This document shows, one piece after another, positions 53,015 to 61,919 of a stretch of 64,000 bases of DNA. Below the pieces are notes generated by a model, which was not told where the DNA came from, searched no databases, and saw only the letters and a list, made by a program, of their open reading frames with translations. Source of the DNA: Olivibacter sitiensis DSM 17696 (GTDB taxonomy: Bacteria > Bacteroidota > Bacteroidia > Sphingobacteriales > Sphingobacteriaceae); the NCBI RefSeq assembly GCF_000427965.1, contig NZ_ATZA01000019.1, forward strand, positions 99 to 64,098, written 5' to 3'. Position 1 is the first letter of the stretch, and every line of letters starts with the position of its first letter. Made by a program: the position numbers and the translations under genes.

Positions 53015-54253
53015 ATGGCCCTAAACTACGTTTGGATTGCATTTTTTCTTGTCGCCTTTGCCGTTGCACTAATCCGCCTTATTTTCTTTGGCGATACGGA
53101 AATCTTCAAGATCATTGTCGACGGCACCTTTGATTCTGCCAAGATGGGCGTGATGGATATTGCCTTGCCCCTCATAGGCATCATGACCCTTTGGCTGGGC
53201 ATCATGAACATCGGCGAAAAGGCAGGAGCCATTACCTTCATTTCGCGCATCATCGGCCCATTCTTCAACCGCATCTTCCCCGAAGTACCCAGAAACCATC
53301 CAGCCACGGGACATATGGTCATGAACTTCTCCGCCAATCTGCTTGGACTCGACAATGCGGCAACACCCTTTGGGCTCAAGGCCATGAAATCCCTGCAAGA
53401 GATCAACCCCAACAAGGAAGAAGCCAGCAATGCGCAAATCATGTTCTTGGTGCTGCACACATCGGGACTGACGCTCATCCCGCTGAGCATTATGGCCCAA
53501 AGGGCTATCTTGGGTGCAAATGACCCTTCGGACATATTCATTCCCTGTCTCATTGCCACCTACGTAGCTACCGTGGTGGGGCTTATCGCAGTGGCCATCA
53601 AACAACGTATCAACTTGTTCAATAGCGTAGTTATTTCTTGGTTGGGAGGCATCACGCTCGTATTGGGCGGTATGATAAGCTATTTTCATTTCTTTCTCAA
53701 CAAGGAACAGATAGAACTTTTCTCCAAGGTCTTTTCCAATATCATCCTCTTCAGCATCATTGTGCTGTTTATCTTGGGTGCCATCCGCAAGAAGGTAAAT
53801 GTATATGAAACCTTTATAGAAGGGGCCAAAGAGGGATTTACTACCTGCGTAACCATTATCCCTTATCTCGTAGGCATGTTGGTAGCCATCGGTGTACTCC
53901 GCAATTCGGGTGTATTGGGTTATATCGTCGACGGTTTTGCGTGGACCTTTCAACAGGCAGGGCTTCCCACCGACTTCACCCCTGCCCTACCCACGGCATT
54001 TATCAAGCCACTGAGCGGCAGCGGGGCCAAGGCCATGATGGTAGACACCATGACCACCTATGGCCCCGATTCCTTCATTGGCCGACTGGCATGCGTATTT
54101 AATGGTTCGGCAGACACCACGTTCTATATCGTGGCACTCTACTTTGGTTCGGTAGGCATCAAACGTACCCGCTATTCCATCCCTTACGGACTTATCGCCG
54201 ATTTGGCAGGTATTATAGCGGCTATTTTTGTGGCTTATTTATTTTTTGGATAG
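53015..54253 (+). CDS. Fused SpmA-SpmB nucleoside recognition domain membrane protein
   Basis: This 412-residue membrane protein contains two Gate/nucleoside-recognition domains in one chain: an SpmA-like half (about 1-200, with the NFSANLLGLDNAATPFGLKAM-type segment) and an SpmB-like half (about 225-412, with PLSGSGAKAMMVD and the SADTTFYI segment). In Bacillus the two halves are separate proteins linked to spore core dehydration; here no sporulation is expected, and the function is unknown. About 10 membrane helices are visible. Confidence 0.87.
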   Translation: MALNYVWIAFFLVAFAVALIRLIFFGDTEIFKIIVDGTFDSAKMGVMDIALPLIGIMTLWLGIMNIGEKAGAITFISRIIGPFFNRIFPEVPRNHPATGHMVMNFSANLLGLDNAATPFGLKAMKSLQEINPNKEEASNAQIMFLVLHTSGLTLIPLSIMAQRAILGANDPSDIFIPCLIATYVATVVGLIAVAIKQRINLFNSVVISWLGGITLVLGGMISYFHFFLNKEQIELFSKVFSNIILFSIIVLFILGAIRKKVNVYETFIEGAKEGFTTCVTIIPYLVGMLVAIGVLRNSGVLGYIVDGFAWTFQQAGLPTDFTPALPTAFIKPLSGSGAKAMMVDTMTTYGPDSFIGRLACVFNGSADTTFYIVALYFGSVGIKRTRYSIPYGLIADLAGIIAAIFVAYLFFG

Positions 54254-54447
54254 GAAATATCTTTAGATAATAGTAGAGCACAATGGATTATAACCAAACA
54301 GAAATTATACTCTCGATGTACAGATGTATGTACAACAAAACGTGATTATTACAAAAACCGTAATTTTGCCATCCTGAGCGACGTCATTGGATTCTCGCTT
54401 AGGAAAAAAGAAAAAAAGCTCTGTAATCAGATTTTCAAAAAAAATGC

Positions 54448-54478
54448 TTTGCTGTTTGGTATAATAAAGTTATTTTTG
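54448..54478 (+). promoter_or_regulatory. Bacteroidota promoter for the DUF4143 ATPase gene
   Basis: TTTG (54448-54451), a 19-base spacer and TATTTTTG (54471-54478) fit the Bacteroidota -33/-7 promoter pattern, 26 bases before the ATG at 54505. Confidence 0.65.
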
Positions 54479-54504
54479 GGCAAATTTAAAGTTGTACTTA
54501 AAAA

Positions 54505-55674
54505 ATGTCCAAATCAAAGACAGGGTTTTTACAGCGTCAATTACATAGCGAATTAGTCAGGTTGTCAGGTTTATATACCGTTATGGTCATAACCGGACCA
54601 AGACAGTCGGGAAAGACCTCTTTATGCAAACATCAGTTTCCGGACTATCATTATGTCAATCTGGAAAACCCGAGTATCAGAGAACAGATTTTAACTGCAC
54701 CCAAAGCGTTTCTGGAACAATATGCCGATGGGCTGATTATAGATGAAGCTCAACATCTTCCCGAGTTGTTTTCCTATATTCAGGTAATCGTAGACGAAAA
54801 TGAACAAACAAAATTTGTCCTGACAGGAAGTAGTAATTTTTCATTATTGCAGGGCATTACCCAATCGTTGGCGGGCAGAGCAGTAGTTTTAACTTTATTG
54901 CCTTTTTCCTTAAAGGAAATCGGTCAGAATATTGATAAAAGTACGGATAAATTAATGCTCAACGGCGGATATCCTGCCGTGTGGGCAAAAAATATTCCGA
55001 TACAAGATGTGGCCCAAAACTATTACAACACCTATATAGAGCGAGATGTTCGGCAATTGTTAAACATCAAAGATATTACCCGGTTTCAGACATTTATCAA
55101 GCTGTGCGCCGGCAGGATAGGAACAGAATTCAACGCATCGTCACTGTCCAACGAAATCGGTGTTTCAGTTCCTACTATTCAGGAATGGCTGAGTGTATTA
55201 GAAGCGTCTTATGTGCTGTTCAGGCTTCCGCCCTTTTTTAAAAACATAGGAAAACGTTTGGTCAAATCACCTAAGATTTACTTTTATGATACTGGCTTAG
55301 CTTGTTTCTTGTTAGGTATCGAAAATGAACAACAACTGACTACACATCCTTTGCGTGGGGCTGTTTTTGAGAATATGGTGGTACTGGAGTTTTTTAAAAA
55401 CCGGTACAATCAGGGCAAGTTGCCAAATTTGTATTTCTATAGAGATAAATCGCAAAACGAAGTGGATTTAATTGAAGAAAAAGGGACGCAGCTATTTGCT
55501 TATGAGATCAAATCCGCAAAAATCTTTACCAAAGGCTTTGTCAGAAACCTGGATTATTTCCGGAAAGTAGCCGGGGATGACGTAGTATCCACACAGGTCA
55601 TTTACGATGGAGAAAATGACATTTACAGTCTAGAAAACGGAATGGTCAATTTCAGGAATATGAAGCTTACATAG
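54505..55674 (+). CDS. AAA ATPase with C-terminal DUF4143 domain
   Basis: This 389-residue cytoplasmic protein has a P-loop ATPase domain (about 20-170) with Walker A GPRQSGKTS (31-39), Walker B GLIIDEAQ and sensor motif LTGSS, and a C-terminal DUF4143 domain (about 200-360) with a restriction-endonuclease-like pattern (NEVDLIEE then YEIKSAK). Such proteins occur sporadically in bacteria, often as lone acquired genes, and their role is unknown. The gene has its own promoter and appears more A+T rich than its neighbours, which suggests later acquisition. Confidence 0.9.
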   Translation: MSKSKTGFLQRQLHSELVRLSGLYTVMVITGPRQSGKTSLCKHQFPDYHYVNLENPSIREQILTAPKAFLEQYADGLIIDEAQHLPELFSYIQVIVDENEQTKFVLTGSSNFSLLQGITQSLAGRAVVLTLLPFSLKEIGQNIDKSTDKLMLNGGYPAVWAKNIPIQDVAQNYYNTYIERDVRQLLNIKDITRFQTFIKLCAGRIGTEFNASSLSNEIGVSVPTIQEWLSVLEASYVLFRLPPFFKNIGKRLVKSPKIYFYDTGLACFLLGIENEQQLTTHPLRGAVFENMVVLEFFKNRYNQGKLPNLYFYRDKSQNEVDLIEEKGTQLFAYEIKSAKIFTKGFVRNLDYFRKVAGDDVVSTQVIYDGENDIYSLENGMVNFRNMKLT

Positions 55675-55738
55675 AAGAAGATTTTTTTTTACTAACTTTA
55701 TTCGTTGAATTTTTCCATCAATTCTTCTCAATAATTAC

Positions 55739-56116
55739 ATGAAAAGAACCACGACAATTGCATTGATAGCCCACGATGGCAAAAAGGCCGAAATGGTCGC
55801 ATTCGTCAAAGACCATTTTGATATTTTGCAACCTTTGCACCTAGTAGCAACGGGTACTACGGGCATGTATATCCAACAAACAGGACTTAAAGTGACGCGC
55901 AAGCTGAGTGGCCCCAAAGGCGGGGACGCGCAGATTGCCGCCATGGCTGCCGAAGGCAAGGTAGATGCCATTATCTTCTTTCGTGACCCATTGGGACAAC
56001 ACCCTCACGAACCGGACATCCAAATGCTTATGCGCATCTGCGACGTACACAACGTACCCTTGGCGACCAATCCAGCTTCCGGCAAATTGATTCTTAGTGG
56101 ATTTGAAAACAAATAG
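55739..56116 (+). CDS. mgsA: Methylglyoxal synthase
   Basis: This 125-residue enzyme converts dihydroxyacetone phosphate to methylglyoxal and phosphate, a bypass of lower glycolysis. Conserved catalytic residues are visible: His in ALIAHDGKK, the phosphate-binding TGTTG, the Asp of GPKGGDAQI and the Asp/His of FFRDPLGQHPHEPD. Length is slightly shorter than the E. coli enzyme but complete. Confidence 0.95.
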   Translation: MKRTTTIALIAHDGKKAEMVAFVKDHFDILQPLHLVATGTTGMYIQQTGLKVTRKLSGPKGGDAQIAAMAAEGKVDAIIFFRDPLGQHPHEPDIQMLMRICDVHNVPLATNPASGKLILSGFENK

Positions 56117-56154
56117 TATACTTTAATCTTGTTACGGATGCAACATCTGGCACT

Positions 56155-56215
56155 CGTACATTAATCTGCCATATCTCGCATCTCACATCTGATGTCTCAT
56201 ATCTCTTTAGTAATA
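56155..56215. repeat. Degenerate low-complexity intergenic repeat
   Basis: Words such as CATATCTCGCATCTCACATCTGAT and TGTCTCATATCTC fill the spacer between mgsA and coaA. It reads like an inverted version of the spacer at 22653-22725. Confidence 0.45.
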
Positions 56216-56337
56216 TTCTTGCCATATCTCATTGAATATAGATCAAAAACTTTTCTATTCACTGATTTTCTTCTATTTTTGACGCCTTAAAACAAACACA
56301 CAGGCCCCAATGGGCTGTAAAACAAAGCATCGCGTGC

Positions 56338-57294
56338 ATGAGCGTCCTTGAAAACCAAGATTTCTATTCACCTTATACCAGTATAAGTCGTGATAGCTGG
56401 AAAAACCTCAATGGCCAATTGAGTTTTTCGCTCACACAGGATGACATCAGTTCGCTCAATGCGCTCAATGAGCCACTCAATTTGGAAGAGATCCAAGACG
56501 TGTACTTTCCGCTATCACATCTGCTTAATATCCATATAGCCAACGCCAACCAGCTGTTTCATCACGAAAAGAAATACCTGCAGCTGGAGAGAATCCGCTC
56601 GCCCTTCATCATCGGTATAGGTGGAAGTGTGGCTGCCGGCAAAAGCACCACGGCGAGGGTATTGCAAAAAGTATTGTCCCTATGGCCAGAGAGACCCAAT
56701 GTAGCCTTGGTGACCACCGATGGTTTCCTATATCCCAATAGGGTGTTGGAAGCGAGGGGAATCATGAACAGAAAGGGATTTCCCGAAAGCTACGACACCA
56801 GAAAGCTGATCAATTTCCTGGGTGCCATCAAAGCTGGAGTAAGTGATACCGAGGTCCCTATTTACTCCCATCTGAAATACGATATTTTGGAAGGAGAAAC
56901 ACAAAAGATCACCAATCCCGACATCGTTATCGTAGAGGGCATAAACGTGCTGCAGGTGAACCTGAATCCACTCCACAAAGACCCACAGGTATTTGTTTCA
57001 GATTTCTTCGACTATTCCATTTACGTGCATGCCAGTGAAAAGAATTTGGTGGATTGGTATATATCCCGTTTTGTGTCGCTCAAGAACACGGCCTTTCAAA
57101 GTCCCGAATCTTATTTCCACCGTTATGCCCAATTGAACGAAGCGGAAACACTTCGTTTGGCCAAAACCATTTGGGATGACATCAATAAGCCCAACCTGAT
57201 AAAAAATATTCTTCCCACGCGATTCAGGGCCAATCTTATCCTAGAAAAGGGAAGCCATCATTTCGTAAAAGGAGTGAAATTGAGAAAGACTTAA
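56338..57294 (+). CDS. coaA: Pantothenate kinase, type I
   Basis: This 318-residue P-loop kinase carries out the first committed step of coenzyme A synthesis. The Walker A motif GSVAAGKST is at about residues 95-103, and the family segments YSPYTSISRDSW (start), TTDGFLYPN, MNRKGFPESYD and the C-terminal RANLILEKG are present. Length matches E. coli CoaA. CoaE, for the last step, is encoded about 45 kb away in this window. The gene converges with the FUSC gene. Confidence 0.95.
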   Translation: MSVLENQDFYSPYTSISRDSWKNLNGQLSFSLTQDDISSLNALNEPLNLEEIQDVYFPLSHLLNIHIANANQLFHHEKKYLQLERIRSPFIIGIGGSVAAGKSTTARVLQKVLSLWPERPNVALVTTDGFLYPNRVLEARGIMNRKGFPESYDTRKLINFLGAIKAGVSDTEVPIYSHLKYDILEGETQKITNPDIVIVEGINVLQVNLNPLHKDPQVFVSDFFDYSIYVHASEKNLVDWYISRFVSLKNTAFQSPESYFHRYAQLNEAETLRLAKTIWDDINKPNLIKNILPTRFRANLILEKGSHHFVKGVKLRKT

Positions 57295-57317
57295 CTGTGC
57301 CATCCGAGCACCGTCAT

Positions 57318-57878
57318 CTACCTCTTCAAATAATGCCTTTTAAGGTATCGCATACGTACCTTATAGTAGAACTTTGCCCAGGCAGCTTTTGTGAACACCA
57401 TGGTAATGAACAGGGCGACGGTGCAACCAATAAGTACACATATCGCTCGCTCCACTGCCACCATATATTCCTCTTCCACTACCCCAAAGATGCCACTTTC
57501 CTGAACAAGAACAATGATGACCGCGGCCAAGGCTGGACGTATGGTGTTTTCCAATCGTAAAATAATACCGCAAACAATAGTAATAACTACCCCTAAGCAA
57601 AACAAAAACACATCTGCAATAGGCAAGAAATAAACGATAAGTCCAACTGCCGAACCAAGAAAGTTGGCTTTTATCCTATCAAAGGCCAATTTTTGGTCGT
57701 TATCTGGAGTAAATACCAAAACGACCGAGATAATACTCCAATAAAAGGGGTATTGTGGAAAAGCCCAATAAAAGCCATAACAGATGATAACGCCCAATAC
57801 ACATTTAACCATGTATAGCCATTCTTGGGAAGTGATGGAAAATTTCAAATAACGATTCAATGATTTCCCTGAAAACAT
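57318..57878 (-). CDS. Small FUSC-family membrane protein
   Basis: This 186-residue protein has about five or six membrane helices and resembles the membrane part of the FUSC/aromatic acid exporter family (PF13515-like: the segment PDNDQKLAFDRIKANFLGSA is typical). It lacks the large cytoplasmic domain of full-length exporters. Substrate unknown. It converges on coaA with a 23-base gap. Confidence 0.75.
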   Translation of the reverse strand: MFSGKSLNRYLKFSITSQEWLYMVKCVLGVIICYGFYWAFPQYPFYWSIISVVLVFTPDNDQKLAFDRIKANFLGSAVGLIVYFLPIADVFLFCLGVVITIVCGIILRLENTIRPALAAVIIVLVQESGIFGVVEEEYMVAVERAICVLIGCTVALFITMVFTKAAWAKFYYKVRMRYLKRHYLKR

Positions 57879-57931
57879 GAAGAGGTACTGTTAAAATTCA
57901 GGCCAAAATTAGCCATAATATTTGTAAGCGC

Positions 57932-58906
57932 CTATTTTTTACCTCGCACGCGGAGCATAATCAGGCTAGTCAGAGGTATGCCCAATGTCGTCCCGGGCTT
58001 TACCTGCAGCATATTCTGCAAGTAGACATCAATAATACCTTGCAAAACTTTGGCTCTCGATTCTTTAAATTCATCCATAGCAACAAATTTCCCCAATCGC
58101 ATTTTCCCACTGCCGTCTACCAGTACGGAAAACTCATAATAGAAGTCTTTATAAGCTCGGTCAATTACAATATCAAATTCAGGATACAGGTAATGGTACG
58201 CGGCACTTTGTGTCAATCTGTCATCATCGGTAAAACTTCTCCTCTTGGCACTGATGGTGGAATAGAGAGGTGTTAACTCCACGGGGTTGCGAGCGGAAAA
58301 AGAACTGTCTATATTGCCAGGGTTGCGATTCGAACGATCTGCTCGTTCCTGTATAAAAAGAGTGTCTACCCGTCGTGGTTTACGCAGCTCCTCTACCGTG
58401 GTATGCAAACTGTCAAGAATGTAACTTTTGGAATAGAGTTTCATATACACGTTAGAACGCTCCTCCTTCACCCGTTTGCTCTTCACGGCAAGTCTTTGCA
58501 ATAGCATGCTATCCTTGTCCAAAGACTTTACCCTAAACCATTCCCTACCGAAGAAAAAGATCGAATCCTGATCGTGATATATATCGTAATGGAGCATGGC
58601 ATTGCTATCGGGGCTGAATACCATGACCGAATCGTCATGTATGAAATTGATATGCCATATAGGTTCTTGTTCAAAGCCAATGGTATCAAATGCCAAGCCA
58701 TTGTCGAAAGACCTTCTTACTTCAAAAAAATCCACTCCCCAATAAGGTTTAAATGTAGGGCGATTGCTTTTCTTGGGATCTATTTCGGCGTTTTTATCTC
58801 CGTTATTGGAAGACGGGGTTGAACATGTAGCGAAAAAGAGACCGCAGATAAAAATAAAAAATAAGTATATTGACCTGAAAAAAATATCTAAACTAAAAGT
58901 ACGCAT
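57932..58906 (-). CDS. Hypothetical lipoprotein
   Basis: This 324-residue protein has a lipoprotein signal (LFFATC, lipidated Cys at about residue 28) and a soluble mature part. The C-terminal third (about 215-324) has the pattern DIVIDRAYKDFYYEFSVLVDG then GKFVAMDEFKESRAKVLQGIIDVYLQ. I do not recognise a named domain. I chose ATG 58906, which places the lipobox properly; an upstream in-frame start at 58942 would overlap yjbQ. It is divergent from yjbQ with only 25 bases between starts. Confidence 0.7.
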   Translation of the reverse strand: MRTFSLDIFFRSIYLFFIFICGLFFATCSTPSSNNGDKNAEIDPKKSNRPTFKPYWGVDFFEVRRSFDNGLAFDTIGFEQEPIWHINFIHDDSVMVFSPDSNAMLHYDIYHDQDSIFFFGREWFRVKSLDKDSMLLQRLAVKSKRVKEERSNVYMKLYSKSYILDSLHTTVEELRKPRRVDTLFIQERADRSNRNPGNIDSSFSARNPVELTPLYSTISAKRRSFTDDDRLTQSAAYHYLYPEFDIVIDRAYKDFYYEFSVLVDGSGKMRLGKFVAMDEFKESRAKVLQGIIDVYLQNMLQVKPGTTLGIPLTSLIMLRVRGKK

Positions 58907-58931
58907 TTGGGGCACTAAGTTAAAAAAAACC

Positions 58932-59363
58932 ATGCAAGTCACGAAGATATATCAGAAAAACATCTCTATACCGCCCAAACCAAGGGGATTTCATCTAATT
59001 ACGCAGCTCATACTTAATGCTCTGCCTGAGATCGAAAGCATCTCCATTGGTGTATGCCAGATATTCATCCAACATACCTCTGCTTCACTTACCATTAATG
59101 AAAATGCCGATTCCACCGTAAGGGTAGATTTTGAAACCTTTTTTAACAAAACCGTAACGGAAAACGACTCCGACTACCTACATAACTATGAAGGGCCCGA
59201 TGACATGCCTGCTCACATAAAAAGCTCCCTTTTGGGATGCTCGGTATTGGTCCCCATTGCAAATGGTCGGCTCTCATTGGGCATGTGGCAGGGAATATAC
59301 CTATGTGAGCATCGCAATCACGCAAGCTCTAGAGAACTGACGATAACCGCCTGGGGAGGATAA
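58932..59363 (+). CDS. YjbQ family protein (UPF0047)
   Basis: This 143-residue protein matches the YjbQ family, described as having thiamine-phosphate synthase-like side activity. The conserved segments HTSASLTINENAD, HNYEGPDDMPAHIKSSL and LGMWQGIYLCEHRN, with putative metal-binding His residues, are all present. ATG 58932 fits the family; the longer frame upstream is antisense to the lipoprotein gene. It converges on the small gene at 59367. Confidence 0.9.
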   Translation: MQVTKIYQKNISIPPKPRGFHLITQLILNALPEIESISIGVCQIFIQHTSASLTINENADSTVRVDFETFFNKTVTENDSDYLHNYEGPDDMPAHIKSSLLGCSVLVPIANGRLSLGMWQGIYLCEHRNHASSRELTITAWGG

Positions 59364-59366
59364 TTG

Positions 59367-59594
59367 CTAGTCGTTCTTTTGACTTTCTGTCTTTTCCAAA
59401 ATCTCCTTAAGCTCCATAAGGTGCCAGTAAGCAGGGCTTTTAGTATAATCCCCTCGTTTCATTATTTCGGCCAGTTCTTGAAAATTACTGCTCAAAAACC
59501 GCTTCATGTCCGTTATCATAGACCAAGGATGCCACGCCATTTCTGCTGGCAATTGTCTGTTGTCAAAAAATTCTTTTAATTCTGCTGGGGTCAT
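59367..59594 (-). CDS. Small hypothetical protein (DUF6965-like)
   Basis: This 75-residue protein (start MTPAELKEFFDNRQLP) has the pattern of short Bacteroidota proteins of the DUF6965 type: an initial LKEFF segment, an LP turn, a ITDMKRFLSSNF helix and a closing LMELKEIL. The assignment rests on pattern and memory only. It has no signal peptide. ATG 59594 is preferred to TTG 59603. It stops 3 bases after the stop of yjbQ on the other strand. Confidence 0.65.
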   Translation of the reverse strand: MTPAELKEFFDNRQLPAEMAWHPWSMITDMKRFLSSNFQELAEIMKRGDYTKSPAYWHLMELKEILEKTESQKND

Positions 59595-59751
59595 AGGGCA
59601 CAAAAATAGTCAATATACAGTACAAAATGTGTACAGAATAACACACATACCAATTGGCATATCATCAAACCTTGTGACTTAACTTCTATGGCTTGCATTC
59701 CGTGCCTAATGAATGATAGGGATTATCATTATGAATGCGAGAGAAAAGAGC

Positions 59752-59783
59752 ATAAAAAAGCCCGGTGTTTGGGGATACCGGGC
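59752..59783 (-). terminator. Terminator-like hairpin
   Basis: GCCCGGT (59760-59766) and ACCGGGC (59777-59783) form a 7-bp G+C-rich stem with a 10-base loop; on the minus strand it is followed by TTTTTT. The nearest minus-strand gene starts at 59594, so this hairpin would terminate a transcript that starts within the spacer or inside the cmk region. Confidence 0.5.
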
Positions 59784-59886
59784 AAAAACGTATGTTTTTA
59801 AATCAACCTAAACCTATCTAAAGCGTAGCACATACCGTGCCAAAAACAAAAGACAAATCGCCGATTCACTTATGTCTCAAAAAAAC

Positions 59887-59894
59887 TATCTTTG
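59887..59894 (+). promoter_or_regulatory. Bacteroidota -7 element for cmk
   Basis: TATCTTTG fits TAnnTTTG and ends 6 bases before the cmk ATG (59901), which would make the message nearly leaderless. No good -33 element at the expected spacing. Confidence 0.45.
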
Positions 59895-59900
59895 CATATC

Positions 59901-60590
59901 ATGAATCCACCCAATACTATTGTTGCTATAGATGGCTATTCATCCTGTGGCAAGAGTACAGTTGCCAAAGAATTAGCTAAAAAGTTGCATTTTGTATACG
60001 TAGATACTGGCGCGATGTACCGGGCCGTTACACTGTACTTCGTAAGAAACCGTGTCAACCTGGACGACCTGCACCAGGTAGAAGAAGCGCTGAAAAACAT
60101 ACATATCGACTTCCATAAGGAAGAGGACGTGACGCATATACTATTGAATGGAGAGGATGTATCCGAAGAAATACGAAAAATGCATATCTCCGAACAAGTA
60201 AGCGCTGTAAGTGCCCTGAAGGCTGTCCGTCAAGCAATGGTAAAACAGCAACAGCGTATGGGAAGCAAAAGAAACGTCGTAATGGACGGCAGGGATATCG
60301 GAACAGCCGTATTCCCACATGCGCAGGTAAAAATATTCATGACAGCAGATCCGAAAGTGCGTGCAGAAAGACGGTATCTCGAACTCACCCAAAAAGGAGA
60401 GTCTGTCACACTGGAAGAAGTCTTTGAAAATATTGCTCATCGCGATTATCAGGACACCACCAGAAAAGAAAGTCCACTAACTCGCGCCGATGATGCTATC
60501 ATATTGGACAATACAGAACTAAACCAAGAACAACAACTCGAATTTGTACTGGATAAAGTGAAATTAGCCGTTCCACATTCTATTATATAG
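59901..60590 (+). CDS. cmk: Cytidylate kinase
   Basis: This 229-residue P-loop kinase phosphorylates CMP and dCMP. The nucleotide motif GYSSCGKST (about 12-20), the VDTGAMYRA segment, MDGRDIGT and the C-terminal RKESPLTRADDA are conserved. ATG 59901 fits the family start; the frame extends to a TTG at 59892. It converges with the DUF3472 gene. Confidence 0.96.
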   Translation: MNPPNTIVAIDGYSSCGKSTVAKELAKKLHFVYVDTGAMYRAVTLYFVRNRVNLDDLHQVEEALKNIHIDFHKEEDVTHILLNGEDVSEEIRKMHISEQVSAVSALKAVRQAMVKQQQRMGSKRNVVMDGRDIGTAVFPHAQVKIFMTADPKVRAERRYLELTQKGESVTLEEVFENIAHRDYQDTTRKESPLTRADDAIILDNTELNQEQQLEFVLDKVKLAVPHSII

Positions 60591-60632
60591 ATTCGTTTAA
60601 TGCCCGAATCACACTATTTGGCCAAGATCCAT

Positions 60633-61919
60633 TCACGGCAACTGCTGCAAATCGATCTTGGGAGCCGCAATAGGAATTGGCACCTCTAAGGGCGTGCCGT
60701 ATTGGGTATATTCATTGAAAAAGCCGCAGTTTTGCAAAAAGAATTGCTTTCCGTCCGTGCCACCAGCATAGTCGAGGCGATATCCCTTCCTTGCCGTGGC
60801 GTCATAAGTAAAAACAGCCTTGTTTATCGGGTGCCATTTCCCTCTTACATCACGTACCCATTGATTGCCGAAGTTTACCTTACGGGTATAAATACCCTGC
60901 TCTGGACTGAAGTTCTCCAAAAACGAATAGAACCCCTTGAGATAGGTATCGGTCTTGGGGCGTTTGAAACTGGCGATAAGCCGCCAATCATTTTCCTCAG
61001 GTGCAAAAAACCAAGCCGTATAAGTAGTAGTACTATCTCTATTTGGTTCTCCTTTTAGCAAAAACTTGTACGTGTTTCCCGTTATCCAGTTGTATTTAAG
61101 GTAACTCTGCCCGCCGGAGCCTTCATTGCCAAACTCGCCCGTATTCACCTCCTTCCCTTTCTTAAGTAAATGGATACGTTGATCTTCGGGAATATCCTGA
61201 GGTCTGTCTGTCTGGAAAGGACTCCAAACGGAAAACAAGACACGACGTTCACTCCTGGAATTGACCTGCATACCAAAATAGCCACCCCCAAAACCGTTGG
61301 CCATATAATAGGAACCGACCACGTCCTCGCCTTGCGGCACGGTCACCTCGTTATAATAATAGACAATTTCGTTTTCCGTGGGAATCTGGTATTTCAGGTG
61401 TACCGATGGCCCGCGCCTTCCAAAGTGAAACAAGTTGTCTTCATTGCTGGCCACGAAATGGTTTTGCCCCTGCGTAGCCTCCCCATTGAGCATTACCGAT
61501 TGAAATTGCGAAATAGGTACAGGCCCATCCACCGTCCGCAGACTGATGCTCACATATCCCGAATCGACAGTATCCCATGAACCGAGAAAGATTTTTGTGG
61601 GGGAAGTTTTTCTTAATTCCACCCGCTTGCGATCTCCCTGTACCTCCACCTCAATAGGAGCATCAAAGTCTACGGCCGCTTCTATCCACACATGGAGTGT
61701 ACCCTGTCGGGCCAAACGCACATAGGTTTTGCTCCATTGCGTGGCATCTTTCCAAGGATTGCCCCTTCTAGTTCCTTCAGTCGCTTCCTGGCCCACGACC
61801 CAAGTGTTGCCGGCTACGGGAACATGTATTGCTGCTGTTGTATCGATGGTCGTTTGTGCGTGGGCCGAGCACCAAATCGCCAACATCAAAAAGATTATAT
61901 ATAACTGATTTTTAATCAT
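60633..61919 (-). CDS. Exported DUF3472/DUF5077 protein
   Basis: This 428-residue protein has a signal peptide (cleavage after AHAQ, about residue 22). An N-terminal beta domain (about 25-150; DUF5077-like, often carbohydrate-binding) is followed by a DUF3472 domain (about 165-400), with segments YYYNEVTVP, GGYFGMQVNS and GNEGSGGQSY. Both are common in exported Bacteroidota proteins thought to act on glycans, but the enzymatic role is unknown. Confidence 0.85.
   Translation of the reverse strand: MIKNQLYIIFLMLAIWCSAHAQTTIDTTAAIHVPVAGNTWVVGQEATEGTRRGNPWKDATQWSKTYVRLARQGTLHVWIEAAVDFDAPIEVEVQGDRKRVELRKTSPTKIFLGSWDTVDSGYVSISLRTVDGPVPISQFQSVMLNGEATQGQNHFVASNEDNLFHFGRRGPSVHLKYQIPTENEIVYYYNEVTVPQGEDVVGSYYMANGFGGGYFGMQVNSRSERRVLFSVWSPFQTDRPQDIPEDQRIHLLKKGKEVNTGEFGNEGSGGQSYLKYNWITGNTYKFLLKGEPNRDSTTTYTAWFFAPEENDWRLIASFKRPKTDTYLKGFYSFLENFSPEQGIYTRKVNFGNQWVRDVRGKWHPINKAVFTYDATARKGYRLDYAGGTDGKQFFLQNCGFFNEYTQYGTPLEVPIPIAAPKIDLQQLP

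Larger units (their letters stand above)
59595..59900. other. Intergenic region with terminator-like hairpin and cmk promoter
   Basis: No protein gene is seen. It holds the hairpin at 59760-59783 and the -7 element for cmk at 59887-59894. The stretch after the hairpin (59799-59822, AATCAACCTAAACCTATCTAAAG) resembles the leader-like stretch at 42736-42763. Confidence 0.5.

Noticed and set aside
53069-53953. Long open frame (294 codons) on the minus strand
   Set aside because: It lies wholly antisense to the fused SpmA-SpmB gene, which has clear family motifs; its own product has biased composition and no domain.
58320-58345. GATTCGAAC-like word that recalls a tRNA T-loop
   Set aside because: It is inside the lipoprotein gene and no acceptor stem or anticodon arm can be built around it.
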